Source of the DNA: Odontocerum albicorne | Taxonomy: Eukaryota; Arthropoda; Insecta; Trichoptera; Odontoceridae | Assembly (NCBI GenBank): GCA_949825065.1 | Contig: OX463856.1 | Span: forward strand, 20,022,632 to 20,086,631 | Direction of reading: 5' to 3' | DNA length: 64,000 nucleotides | Shown: positions 1 through 9,149 of the stretch, in pieces | How positions within the stretch are numbered: position 1 is the first letter of the stretch | Layout of the letters: the number at the start of each line of letters is the position of its first letter | Position numbers and translations under genes: made by a program | The notes under the pieces: generated by a model | Seen by the model: the letters and a program-made list of their open reading frames with translations, nothing else | Told to the model about the DNA's origin: nothing | The model's database searches: none

Positions 1-190
1 GGAGAGAAAAAGAAATGTGGGAATGAAACACGTAATATTACTTGCTGGAAAATTGAGAGTTTTACAATTTAAAATATGCCTTGGACGGAGCGAGCTTAGC
101 ATAAGTTGATGGCTGATTCTAGTGTCTCACCGCATGGACAATACGAGAAGACGTAAAAAAGAATATAGCAAGTTCGTTATCAGAAAAACG
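1..190 (-). mobile_element. LINE-D 3' fragment, cut by window edge
   Basis: The minus strand carries the end of the LINE-D coding region and the start of its 3' UTR. The segment matches the same parts of the copies at 28920-29040 and 58790-58930, including the stretches for GAATGAAACACG and for TCTCACNGCATGGACA. The rest of the 3' UTR would lie to the left of the window. It is a non-functional 5'-truncated retrotransposon copy. Confidence 0.7.
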
Positions 191-768
191 CGACTGAATA
201 TTTTTTAACACGATAAGAAGGGGTAACGAGACAGTTAAGGATATAATACAAAGTTTACTATTAACCTGCCATGTTTTTTTTTTTCTGAAAAGGCTTGATG
301 TGATGTAACTTTTAGTATTGAATATAACATATATCGCATTCGTATTGGCTGAAGTTTATTTTGCTAATTTTCAATAACGTTCGACTATTATATATTTTGT
401 AAATATTTTTATGTCCAGTTAGAAAAAAAACATTTTGTGTATTAACTCGAAATAACTCTATAAGACACTTGAATGGAAGTAATTTTTTGTCATGTTACTT
501 CATTTTTGTCACTATGATTAAATGCACGGAAATGAAATAAATATATTTCATGAAAATGGAATCTTTACATGACAAGCATGTTAAATAGTGTCAAATTGAA
601 GCAATAAATGGTTCACAGCAATTAATTGTTCACAGTAATCAAACATTGAACAAGTAAGAGTAATTTCTAAATACAGGTTTTTTTCTAGTGAACTGAACTG
701 AAATTAATTACGCAACTTCATTTATCACAAGACGGGGATGATGTTTCGTCAAGATTTAATATTAATAT
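191..768. other. AT-rich DNA, nothing recognised
   Basis: No transposon motif, tandem structure or coding pattern was seen. Short homopolymer T and A runs occur. Confidence 0.5.
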
Positions 769-879
769 TCAAATTAATAATCGCCCCCTGTTTAGTTTGC
801 GTAGAACCTCCGAGGCTTTGCAGCCGCAATAGATATCTGCCAACAGTGGTGTCACTCGCCGTACATCCTGTTCATTAAA
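769..879 (-). other. Candidate exon-like open segment (unproven)
   Basis: The minus strand reads open for 36 codons to a TGA at 771-769. It encodes a well-mixed peptide with stretches such as NEQDVRRVTPLLADIY and ASEVLRKLNRGR. The segment is clearly richer in GC and CpG than its surroundings. No convincing splice acceptor was seen: a stop lies a few codons upstream. It could be a decayed transposase piece or a chance island. I do not recognise the protein. Confidence 0.15.
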
Positions 880-1114
880 GGAAAATCTTTAAGTATTGAT
901 CAATCAAAATGGAAAATTCTAAACGTATAGTCCAGTCCTGCAAGACTATCAATATCAATGGCTTGCTTTAAACAGCAACTTACAATATGATAGCTGTATC
1001 GGATGTGGATATACAAAGGGTTAAATTTCACGACCTGTTTGTTTTAGATTGAGCTCATATTTTTCTTCACGTTGGTGTTACTACCTGTGAAGTATATTTC
1101 AATTTTCAGCCATA

Positions 1115-1520
1115 TTGGACAGGCAAATGCTTTTTCAGATGTTTTACGCAGTTTGCGTGAGACAATACGAACAAAACAATGAGAATCGTGGACGAACAAT
1201 TGGATTTTGCACCACGATAATGCACTGGCTCACACTTCATTACTTATTTGTAAATTTTTGGCCAAACCAACACCGTCATGATGCTGCATCCACCGTATTC
1301 ACCAGATATGGCCCCCTGAGACTTTATTGTTCCCGAAGATGAAGAAGATACTGAAAAAACAACATTCAGCGATCATAGTGGTGATAAAATGCAAAATTGC
1401 TGGGTGAACTAAAGACTTTTACAAAAAGTTCGTTACACAAATGTTTTGCGAATTGGAAAAAAAAACGTTTTCGAAAGTGTATCTTATTCTATGTCCCTTC
1501 TTCGTCACTATGTGACATCG
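1115..1520 (+). pseudogene. mariner transposase relic (C-terminal half)
   Basis: The translation, with frame changes, matches the second half of a mariner DD34D transposase. There is an HHDNALAHTSLL block around 1210-1245 (family: HHDNAPAHTS, carrying the second catalytic Asp). An SPDMAP-like block follows near 1300-1320, interrupted by a stop before DFIVP, the third-Asp region. The end of the protein is a KCFANWKKKRFRKCI-like segment at 1437-1490. The first catalytic Asp region and the terminal inverted repeats were not found. The transposase would cut and paste its element at TA sites, but this copy is dead. Confidence 0.7.
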
Positions 1521-2486
1521 CGGTCATAAAAAATAAAGAAAATTTAAGTCTTGGCTGGGGACTTATTTTGTCCCCCATAGCAGTGTGGGTGGGGGTGGAG
1601 TCGAACTTAACAATAGAATTCCCTGACAATCCAAAATAAATGTTGCCATATGTTCTTTAGGCTGGTGTTGCTTTGGCTTTTATGAGCCATAGGGATACCA
1701 GACGTGGCACCGTCTATCACGGATCCTTTCAACAAAAGCTCAAGGTACAAAATCAAAGTTTCATTCTCAGTGGCACTTGACTCAATTATTTTTTTTTCTC
1801 ACCGCAAAACATTTAAAATGTATCGGAACCTTCAACATGTTGTTATCTTAGGACAGCACTAGCAAATTTGATCATCCATCTTGCACTAATCTTATTCATG
1901 CCAAGATGATCATGCAGATTTCAAAAGTAAACTCTGCATGGAATTGGGACGTTACTCATTGGTATTGTTTAAAAATAATCTGTTTTGTGTGCATTTAAAT
2001 AATTTTTGAAAGTATCCTGTTAAATATTAATTAATAGAAAAAACACAAAACGAGATCTCGCGTAAACTGATCATAATTCTTGACAAGTGCGCCCTAAGGG
2101 TGAACTAACTACGCTACTGCCAACTCCCGCTTAATTTGCTGAAATTTCAGCTCGGGGCCTTTGAATGATGATCTGAAATTTCATCCCCTCTTGGCTTTGA
2201 TTAATGGATAACGTCACGTGGCTGCTCCGAGCCTGAAAAATCATTTATTATACATTCATATACAAAATACACGTAGAAATCTATTGATACATGAACATGT
2301 TACGTGACCATATACATAGCTGTTGTGCATATCACAATACAATTTGACCACATCAAAGATTTTAGGGTTGTTGTGTTTGATAAGTCCCATGTTGAAAAAA
2401 TATTAAGAAAAATATTAAGCCAGTTAACAATTCTGAGAAGAGAACAAAAATACTTTTAAAGAAAGAAAATATAAACTTAAAATGTC
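1521..2486. other. Unannotated AT-rich DNA with a small GC-richer patch
   Basis: No gene was recognised. A short motif GGGGACTTATTTTGT near 1557-1572 recurs near 13154-13168. A GC-richer patch at 2080-2240 includes a CACGTG within AACGTCACGTGG near 2209-2220. That patch could be regulatory, but nothing else supports it. Confidence 0.35.
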
Positions 2487-2580
2487 AACCTCCGTAGCCT
2501 AGTAGGTAATGTGCCTTGAAACTTTAAAAATAAAAACATTAAATATCAACCTCTATAGCCTTGTTGGTAGTGTACCAACT
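2487..2580 (+). mobile_element. Two tandem SINE1 head fragments
   Basis: Two copies of the SINE1 tRNA-like start lie about 60 bp apart: CAACCTCCGTAGCCTAGTAGG at about 2486-2506 and CAACCTCTATAGCCTTGTTGG at about 2548-2568. Both resemble the box A region of the fuller copies at 9150 and 22128. Neither keeps a recognisable box B or 3' tail. Confidence 0.5.
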
Positions 2581-2589
2581 CTACCAAAA

Positions 2590-2611
2590 TTACATAAGTA
2601 TACTTATGTAA
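2590..2611. repeat. Perfect 22-nt palindrome
   Basis: The sequence is its own reverse complement (half-site TTACATAAGTA). It lies just upstream of the F1 foldback element. It could be a protein-binding dyad, a cruciform site or chance. Confidence 0.8.
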
Positions 2612-2614
2612 CAT

Positions 2615-2829
2615 ATTGTTTCGTAATTTGTTTTTTCAAACACTGTTCATTTCACTTTATTTTAAGATATAACCCTACCAGTTACAAGGCTTTCACCTCA
2701 CCACCTGGAAAGCACAAACAATACTTTTTTGTGCTCCCCTGATGATGAGGCGAAAACCTTGAAACCGGTTGGGTTATTTCGTTAAATAAAGTGGAATAAA
2801 CAGTGTTTGAAAAAAAAAACTATTACAAT
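2615..2829. mobile_element. F1 foldback MITE, copy 1
   Basis: The ends form a long imperfect inverted repeat. TCAAACACTG at 2636-2645 pairs with CAGTGTTTGA at 2801-2810. Inside this, AACCCTACC-type arms pair with GGTTGGGTT-type arms, and the weaker outer arms end in GTAATTTG and ATTACAAT. The same structure occurs at 12388-12560. There is no coding sequence. The superfamily is unknown because the exact ends and TSD are unclear. Confidence 0.65.
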
Positions 2830-3520
2830 GTCTTTAAACCTTTACAATGTTAATGCCTTAACTATAAATAATATAAATTTTACGTTTATTTTAACATTTT
2901 TTAATCGTCTCTTGGGCGTGTATATACCAATAATAAATTAAAAAAATAAATAAATAAGTGTGAACTTACATTTTTTTTTGATGTTTTCAGCCTACCTATA
3001 AGTTTGTTGTTAAAATAATAAATCCACTTGCTGACATTGAGTCATTCTAAAACCATCATATTTTTATTATCAAATTTTGACACAATTTCTAAGGATTATT
3101 TTATGTTTGAATCATAACTCTAGGCGTATATCTAGTTTGGTGGATATTTTAAGTATAACTGTTGCTGAGCTCTGGAAGATTATTTTGTGGCATTTTTACA
3201 GGTCTTGGCTAGGAAACTAGTCATTCAATTTTATCTTAAGTGTTTTGTTTTTAATTAGCTCTTTAATTTTTTATTCTCGTTCCCTTGAGAGAAATTAAAT
3301 ATTTTGTGTTGTTGATTAAATTTGACTTTTTGTACTTTTCTTATTATACGAGTATATTGGTATCTCAATGAAAAATATTTTTAATTGTGTGTAATCGTTG
3401 TTTTTTATTGGAAATTGTGGGCTTATTATATTTTATTTTACAATTGTTGCGATGAACGTGTGGTGTAAAGGGGAGTATTAAAATTAGTAGCAATTTGAAG
3501 AATTCCGCTACTTTGGTAGC
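2830..3520. other. AT-rich DNA, nothing recognised
   Basis: Very AT-rich sequence without a tandem repeat, coding signal or element end that I could identify. Confidence 0.5.
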
Positions 3521-3524
3521 ATTT

Positions 3525-4262
3525 TTTCAGACGATCTCTGCTCTTTCCGATTCTGGACTATGCGGACTTATGTTACTTGGATGCTACAGAGGCTGGACAA
3601 ATTACAGCGTCTTCAAAATGTGTGCCTAAGATTCATTTTCAATGTACGTAAGTACGATCATATAACTTCATACCAGAAGGCATTGAACTGGTCTATTGTA
3701 TAATATCTTTAACTGTCCCGCCACCCCCTCTTATCTCGCCGAAAATTTTCAGCGTCTTTCCAATCATGGATTAGCGCTACGCTCAAACAGAGATTTTTTA
3801 TTGGCCTTTCCAGTTCACTGCTCCTCTTTCTTTACGTCGTCCTTTACTATCCATGCAGTGAGACTCTGGAATCAGTTACAAACCAATATAAGACTCGCTC
3901 CGTCCTTGGCATGCTTTAAGAAGCGACTGAAAAAACTCTTAATTTCTAGTCAGTAAAATAACGTGTTTCATTCATGATTTTTTTCCTTTCCTCTCCACCA
4001 TCCCTTCCTTTCCTTTTGATTGATTATATCTCACTTTACATGAAAAATAATGTTCGGGTGATTGTCCATCTTTGTGGGGTTCGTGGGCATGTGCTTACGT
4101 ATATGTTTATGGATTTCGTGGCGATGGATAGTCATTTGAACGATTTATGCGACCACGTAACTTGCTTCATTTACTTTTGTCTGGTAGGTTGGAAGAGATT
4201 GCCACCTAGCAATACACCTGCTAGATTGTATTTGAATAAATATCTATATGTGCTAAAATTAT
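3525..4262 (+). pseudogene. LINE-D: C-terminal ORF2 relic plus 3' UTR
   Basis: This is a 5'-truncated non-LTR retrotransposon. With one frame change near 3595, residues read FPILDYADLCYLDAT, then LDKLQRLQNVCLRFIF (from about 3587) and YDHITSYQKALNW. An ORF at 3696-3956 follows with FTIHAVRLWNQLQTNIRLAP and FKKRLKKLL. This is the usual C-terminal tail of arthropod LINE ORF2 proteins, which carry endonuclease and reverse transcriptase. Both catalytic domains are missing here. After the stop at 3954-3956, about 300 bp of 3' UTR run to a TCTGGTAGGTTGGAAGAGAT block at about 4179-4198. The 3' UTR is also found at 28676, 46990 and 58550. Confidence 0.8.
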
Positions 4263-4462
4263 AGTCCCCAACAGTATTTGAATATCGTCTTTGATGCATG
4301 AAAGTGAAACATGAAAAGATATTGAAAAGAGCTGAATACATTCTGTAGAAATTGCAATTATAAGAGTATATGAGGTGATAATGTTTGAAAGAATAAGAAA
4401 ATAATTTATTAGGGTTGAATGTTAACTTAAGGCTGATATGTTGAGTAAAATAAAGAATGCCC

Positions 4463-4760
4463 TCTGAGATGGTTTGGAGACGTGGAACGAATTAATGACC
4501 AAATATAAACTAAACAAATACACAGTATAAATGTAAGTAGATGGCGTGTTAAATGAAATACTAAGTAAAATATGTTTGGATCAAGTAAGTGATATTACAA
4601 AAGAAAAAACAATACGAAGTAATTATTATTATCATATGAGCCGTATGAGAAGGTGTGAGCTGTCTGAGTATGGGAATAATGTGGAAAAGGCAAAATGTGT
4701 GATCGAGACAGTAAAGTTTGGCGCTCTGTTTTCTCTGCCAACCCCGGCAGAATAACGGTT
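4463..4760 (+). pseudogene. LINE-A C-terminal relic
   Basis: The frame at 4466-4550 reads LRWFGDVERINDQI-stop-TKQI, the decayed form of the LRWFGHVERMN...TKQIY motif at the ORF2 C-terminus of this LINE family. Further on come CLDQVSD at about 4573 and KFGALFSLPTPAE at 4717-4755. These correspond to the DQV..IL and VWRS.LSAYP positions of the copy at 46021. The element is truncated on the 5' side and interrupted by stops. Its 3' end is probably the GTTGATGGTTAG just after the coding relic. Confidence 0.65.
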
Positions 4761-4850
4761 GATGGTTAGTAACATATGTGTGATATGTAAAGGATACTTA
4801 AGTTTTTCAAAAAATAAATAAATGTTCAAAACGTTTCAACGTGGAACGGC

Positions 4851-4961
4851 CCACGTGGCTTTTGGCTATATAGCAAAACGCCACGTGGACCGATATTGGT
4901 GGGAACTCAGATATTGATTGACACGTACGCACTAAGTTTCCCACGCACACACGGACACGTG
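4851..4961. promoter_or_regulatory. CACGTG palindrome cluster
   Basis: Two CCACGTGG sites at 4851-4858 and 4881-4888 flank a near-palindrome centred on CTATATAG (4866-4873). A third CACGTG lies at 4956-4961. CACGTG is the canonical E-box bound by bHLH dimers. Three in 110 bp is unusual in AT-rich DNA. Regulatory function is inference; the palindrome could also be a transposon relic. Confidence 0.3.
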
Positions 4962-5334
4962 ATTAATCGGTAACATTCCACTTCTGCGGGCTTAACGAAT
5001 GGTTATTAATTTTTTAACCACAGACAATAACGGGAATTAATATCGTAATTTCATTAATGTTCTTGCTACCTTTTTGGAATTTCAAAACCTCCCTCGTGGC
5101 CAAGTGAATTTAATATATTTTGTAATTGAAAAACACCTGATGAGACAGGGTGGAAATAATAAAAATTATTTTCAAATACTAGAATGTTGAAAACTTAACT
5201 GTAAAATCACAAGGGATATGAACCTTCAGATGAACTTCACAAAAACGAAAAAACACTAGCATAAAATTGATGCAGTCCTCCAAGGATTGACTCACGTAGT
5301 ACACGCTCGGAAAATTATCATTAACTTTTTTAAC
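4962..5334. other. Unannotated intergenic DNA
   Basis: No coding or repeat structure was recognised. Confidence 0.5.
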
Positions 5335-5490
5335 GAGAATTTTCAACATAAATATATCAAGTTGATGAGAATTTTCACATTAATTTATCAAGTTTATGAT
5401 AATTTTAGATAAAAACTTATCAAGTTTATGATCATTTTTGGCATAAACTTGGCAAGTTAATGAGGATTTTAGAAAAATGCATTAAATGAT
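5335..5490. repeat. Degenerate ~32-bp tandem repeat
   Basis: About five diverged units share a GAGAATTTT...ATCAAGTTTAT pattern. They start near 5335, 5367, 5398, 5430 and 5462. The array is old, judging by the substitutions between units. Confidence 0.6.
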
Positions 5491-5544
5491 AATCAACAAT
5501 CGGTAAAAAGTATCAACCAATTTTTTTTTCATATTCTTATTTCT

Positions 5545-5720
5545 TCAGTAAGACATAGGCAAAGTCTAGTTTATTGGGGTCACGATAATTGGTAAAATTA
5601 ACACACCCAGTCCACCTAATTTGAGTGGCCACTTAGAATTTCTTGCTTTCGTCTGACTTGTTGTTTCAGTTATTATTTGTACATTTTACTTATATTTGTC
5701 AAATAAACAAAAATATAAAA
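5545..5720. repeat. Dispersed repeat R1, copy 1
   Basis: The segment aligns with 11278-11430. Both contain CAGTRAGAYATAGGCAAA-like and TTTAYTGGGGNCACGA blocks and end with TTGTTGTTT and a TGTACAT/TGTCATTTATAAATAAA-like tail. No coding potential was seen; it may be a 3' UTR of an unrecognised retroelement. Confidence 0.4.
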
Positions 5721-6160
5721 ACAAAGGTTTCTCTGAATTAATAATGACTGAAGGCCTTTTGAAATAAAAATTAGCTCGTGTCTATTTATTTTACTGGGAA
5801 AGATGGTTAAGAAGCAAAACGCAAAAAAGGGTAACTTATAATGACAGAATTTGATAAACTGTTCTATATCATGTAATTACTGAAAGATTTCCTAAAAATT
5901 GAAGTATGTTTTAAATTTAGAAACAAATGAGATATCTGTTGTTATATCTGTTGATGCAATAAATGTTATATCTGTTGATGCAACTTGTGGGAATTATGTA
6001 CGTTTCATACTCGTGCAAAAAATTTATTGAATTTTACATAAGTTAAAAATAATTTACCATACTTTGGTTATTTTTATGCAGTCATTGTACTGAAACGTGT
6101 CGTATTTCAGTGTGTTGTTTTTTTATTGCACAGTACGCACCGGTTTTTTCAACGTAGTTA
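5721..6160. other. Unannotated DNA with a short direct duplication
   Basis: A ~28-bp unit containing GTTATATCTGTTGATGCAA is directly duplicated at about 5940-5985. Nothing else was recognised. Confidence 0.5.
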
Positions 6161-6161
6161 T

Positions 6162-6775
6162 ATAAGGTTTATTGATAGCTGCATAGTATGTACATAATAT
6201 ATTTAATACACTTCAAAAACACATGAATGGCAGAAAATACATTTAAGAGAGAAGGTACCAAAAGGTTTGGGCGCATCTAATAACATCCCTCCGGCCGAGA
6301 TACACTCCACCAATATAGGGGGAGCCCAGCCGCGAGGACACCAGATGTTTTTCAGCCCATACCCTTGTACATGTAGAATAAGAAGAAAAAAACAGAAAAT
6401 AAATAGATGGCAGAAAAAAAATGCAAATCCACAAATACCGCCTCAGATTAATTCAAACAAATAAATAAAGGTTCCTTGACAGCAACACAATATAGTATAT
6501 ACATACATAAATATTAAAAATTCATTCCGAAATTGCACATGTATCTCAAAATACACTGCAAAAAATACATTCACGAGAGAAGACATTAAAAGGTCGGGGC
6601 TCATCCCACAACATTCCCCCGGCCGAGATACACCCCACTAATGTAGGGCGAGCCCGACCGCAAGAACATCGGGGGGCTTTCAGCACACATCCTTGTACAT
6701 ATAGACTAAAAATACAAAAAAAATAATATATGGCAGAAAACAAAATAAAAAGTAAACCCTTTCATATCAACCAGA
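6162..6775 (-). mobile_element. LINE-E 3' UTR, two copies head to tail
   Basis: The minus strand carries two 3' ends of the LINE-E family in tandem (about 6162-6455 and 6456-6775). Each has a CGGCCGAGATACACYCCAC block (6293 and 6619) and ends in a CAATAAACC-like or CAAGGAACC-like terminus. The upstream unit matches 34595-34850 and the downstream unit matches 34850-35100. ORFs read from this region are not genes. Confidence 0.7.
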
Positions 6776-6883
6776 AAGGCTAAAGATTTTTTCTTTCATA
6801 ATATTGTATTTGATACAAGTTTAACCCAATGTCCTCAAATAACGAGAAAAAATATTAGTGATGTCTTAATATATTTTTTTTTT

Positions 6884-7053
6884 AACCTGGTGAGTTTATT
6901 GCCATGTGGCAATCTCTTCCAACCAACCAGATATATGGTTTTTTTATAGGCCCTAAGTGTTAACCAGACTGGAATCCTTTTTAAATCTGGGCTCGATCGA
7001 ACCCGCAACCTCTGCATCGGCAGACAAGTGTCTTACCGCCAGCCCACGGAGGT
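6884..7053 (-). mobile_element. SINE1 copy, well preserved
   Basis: On the minus strand the order is ACCTCCGTGGGCTGGCGGTA (box A-like), GCGGGTTCGATCGAGCC (box B-like), a spacer with a TCTGG repeat, then the LINE-D-like tail TCTGGTTGGTTGGAAGAGAT and TGCCACATGGCAATAAACTC, ending in ACCAGG and poly(A). The element is about 170 bp. It would be transcribed by RNA polymerase III and moved by a LINE. Confidence 0.8.
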
Positions 7054-7285
7054 AAGAATAATAATATAATGACAATAGAAACAATATTTCTCAGCTATAT
7101 CTACAAAGTTTAACAACCCGTTAAAATCGTCAATTTATCAATCTCATTTAACACGGTCATTCCGTGTGTGAGAAGAGATTCTCTAAATAGTTCAGTTCGT
7201 GACATCATAATTCATGATGGCGTAAATAACTGTATTAAAAGGAATATTACAATTTTAAATAACTATGAAATGAAGAAGCAAAATT

Positions 7286-7886
7286 TATAGTAAAATATTA
7301 TAGTAAAATATTCCTCGTCTTTCGTAATTTATAGTATAAACTAAACATTTATAGTAAAATATTCCTCGTCTTTCGTAATTTATAGTATAAACTAAACATT
7401 TATAGTAAAATATTCCTCGTCTTTCGTAATTTATAGTATAAACTGAACATTTATAGTAAAATATTCCTCGTCTTTCGTAATTTATAGTATAAACTAAACA
7501 TTTATAGTAAAATATTCCTCGTCTTTCGTAATTTATAGTATAAACTAAACATTTATAGTAAAATATTCCTCGTCTTTCGTAATTTATAGTATAAACTAAA
7601 CATTTATAGTAAAATATTCCTCGTCTTTCGTAATTTATAGTATAAACTAAACATTTATAGTAAAATATTCCTCGTCTTTCGTAATTTATAGTATAAACTG
7701 AACATTTATAGTAAAATATTCCTCGTCTTTCGTAATTTATAGTATAAACTAAACATTTATAGTAAAATATTCCTCGTCTTTCGTAATTTATAGTATAAAC
7801 TAAACATTTATAGTAAAATATTCCTCGTCTTTCGTAATTTATAGTATAAACTAAACATTTATAGTAAAATATTCCTCGTCTTTCGT
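7286..7886. repeat. 51-bp satellite array, ~12 units
   Basis: Successive TTCGTAAT anchors fall at 7321, 7372, 7423, 7474 and so on, giving an exact 51-bp period. Units are nearly identical. The only obvious variant, CTGAAC instead of CTAAAC, occurs in the third and eighth units (near 7442 and 7697), 255 bp apart. The array ends in TCGTCGTCGTTGTCG. The homogeneity implies recent amplification. Confidence 0.9.
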
Positions 7887-8001
7887 CGTCGTTGTCGTTG
7901 CTGGGCCGTGGAGGTTTTTTTTTGTAAGTGAGTTATCCATTGCACACTTGCAAACACGCCAGCCACACTGCTGTACTGGGTCAGATAGCACACTGAATTG
8001 A

Positions 8002-8240
8002 GACGATCAGAGCAGATTGGCATGTTTTTTCTCTCTTTCAGAAAGAATAGACATGATTGAAGTCATAGTTATCCTTATACCCCCAAATTCTAGATGGAAA
8101 AAATGGCTCTCATTCGAGAGGAATAATACAGCGCAGGGGGGTTCGAACCGGCGACCCTCCGCATGAGGGTCCAGTGCGTCATCGCGTGGCCATTCACCAT
8201 CCTCGTATTTAACTCTTATACAATGCCCGTCCTTATCCAT
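8002..8240 (-). mobile_element. SINE2, tRNA-headed, copy 1
   Basis: On the minus strand a tRNA-like head runs CGCACTGGACCCTCATGCGG, then GCCGGTTCGAACCCCC, a canonical polymerase III B box (GGTTCGAANCC). A body with TGTATTATTCC follows, then a tail with GTATAAGGATAACTATGACT. Head, body and tail all recur, more diverged, at 19065-19240. The tail also occurs at 59660-59690 and 59820-59838. A 77-codon ORF here is fortuitous. Confidence 0.6.
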
Positions 8241-8350
8241 CTTTTCTTTGAGATTTACCTTTTATTTTATTTTTTGTTAGTGTTTATCCAATGTCTTTCA
8301 CCCCCTTTCTTTATTTGCTCTTAATTTGTTTTCCGTTTGCCAATAATAAT

Positions 8351-8443
8351 ATGTTTAAATTCCCATTAAAAGTAGGTTCAAATTCCTTTTAAAAGTAAGT
8401 TTAAATTCTTATTAAAAGTAGGTTTAAATTCCCATTAAAAGTA
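8351..8443. repeat. 23-bp tandem repeat, 4 units
   Basis: Units of GTTTAAATTCCCATTAAAAG-type sequence start at 8353, 8376, 8399 and 8422. The array is followed directly by a dispersed tail motif (8446-8491, TTGAGGAGAGTCTGCTCTCC) that recurs at 39961-40000. Confidence 0.75.
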
Positions 8444-8539
8444 CCCTTGAGGAGAGTCTGCTCTCCAAACGGCGCTACATACGATAAATTGCCTTTTTAT
8501 TGTTTGTATTGTTTTAATTATAAATTCACTGTCATGGAT

Positions 8540-8990
8540 ATAAATTATATTTGTTTGTTTATTTATTTAACACTTTAGGTGGCAATCTCTTTCAGCCAAC
8601 CAGACAAAAGTAAATATAGGAAGTAATACGGCAAAAAAATCAAATAATTATTCCTCCTAGTTGGTAAGATACTTGTCTCAAAATCCGGTGGTTGCGGGTT
8701 CAATTCTTGTTGGAACCCAGACTTTTTTAAAAGATTGCTATCTTACTTAAGACTTAAGGCCTCTTTAACATCTTTCTGGTTGGCTGGAAGATATTGTTAC
8801 ATGGCAATAAGCCCGTCTGGTTATTCTTCGTACAATGAAAGTAATACAATCGTTTTACAAAATTCATGAACAATATATAATACGTAGTAAAAATGCAAGT
8901 GAGATATCATCAATCAAAGGAGAGATGGGATGCTGGTGAGGAAAGAAAATTCAGGAATGAAACACGTTATACTACTGACTTGAATACATT
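8540..8990 (-). mobile_element. LINE-D 3' end split by a SINE1 insertion
   Basis: The minus-strand LINE-D tail occupies 8540-8655 (GGTGGCAATCTCTTTCAGCC) and resumes at 8890-8990 with GTGAGATATCATCAATCAAA and GAATGAAACACGTTATA, as in 58760-58840. Between the two parts lies a SINE1 copy in the opposite orientation. The gap between the halves is shorter than in intact copies, so some LINE sequence was lost as well. Confidence 0.65.
8652..8850 (+). mobile_element. SINE1 nested in LINE-D
   Basis: The head lacks its first bases and begins CCTAGTTGGTAAGATACTTG. Box B-like GCGGGTTCAATTC follows, then the tail TCTGGTTGGCTGGAAGATAT and ACATGGCAATAAGCCCG, ending in an AATGAAAGTAATACAA terminus. It lies inside the LINE-D tail, so it is younger than that insertion. 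Confidence 0.75.
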
Positions 8991-9149
8991 TTTTTTACAT
9001 GTTTTTCAAAACAACAATTATTATGAAACAAAAAATAATTGATTGAAAGAAATAGCTTTAAAGCAATAAATTCGCCAGTATTTACAGAAAAGTCTAAAAT
9101 TTATAAATAACTAGGTATAGGTAGTTTTAATCACATTTTTTATAATCTA

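Noticed and set aside
2730..2760. Hammerhead ribozyme core in F1 (CTGATGA...GAAA; CTAATGA...GAAA at 12.47 kb)
   Set aside because: Only six bases that cannot form helix II separate the two core boxes, the second copy has a G-to-A change in the core, and the segment is better explained as one arm of the F1 palindrome.
3974..4264. 96-codon ORF after the LINE-D stop
   Set aside because: It lies in the LINE-D 3' UTR, which is repeated at 28676 and 58550 without a conserved frame.
7286..7886. CRISPR array
   Set aside because: Repeats are contiguous 51-bp units with no unique spacers, and the DNA is eukaryotic in character.
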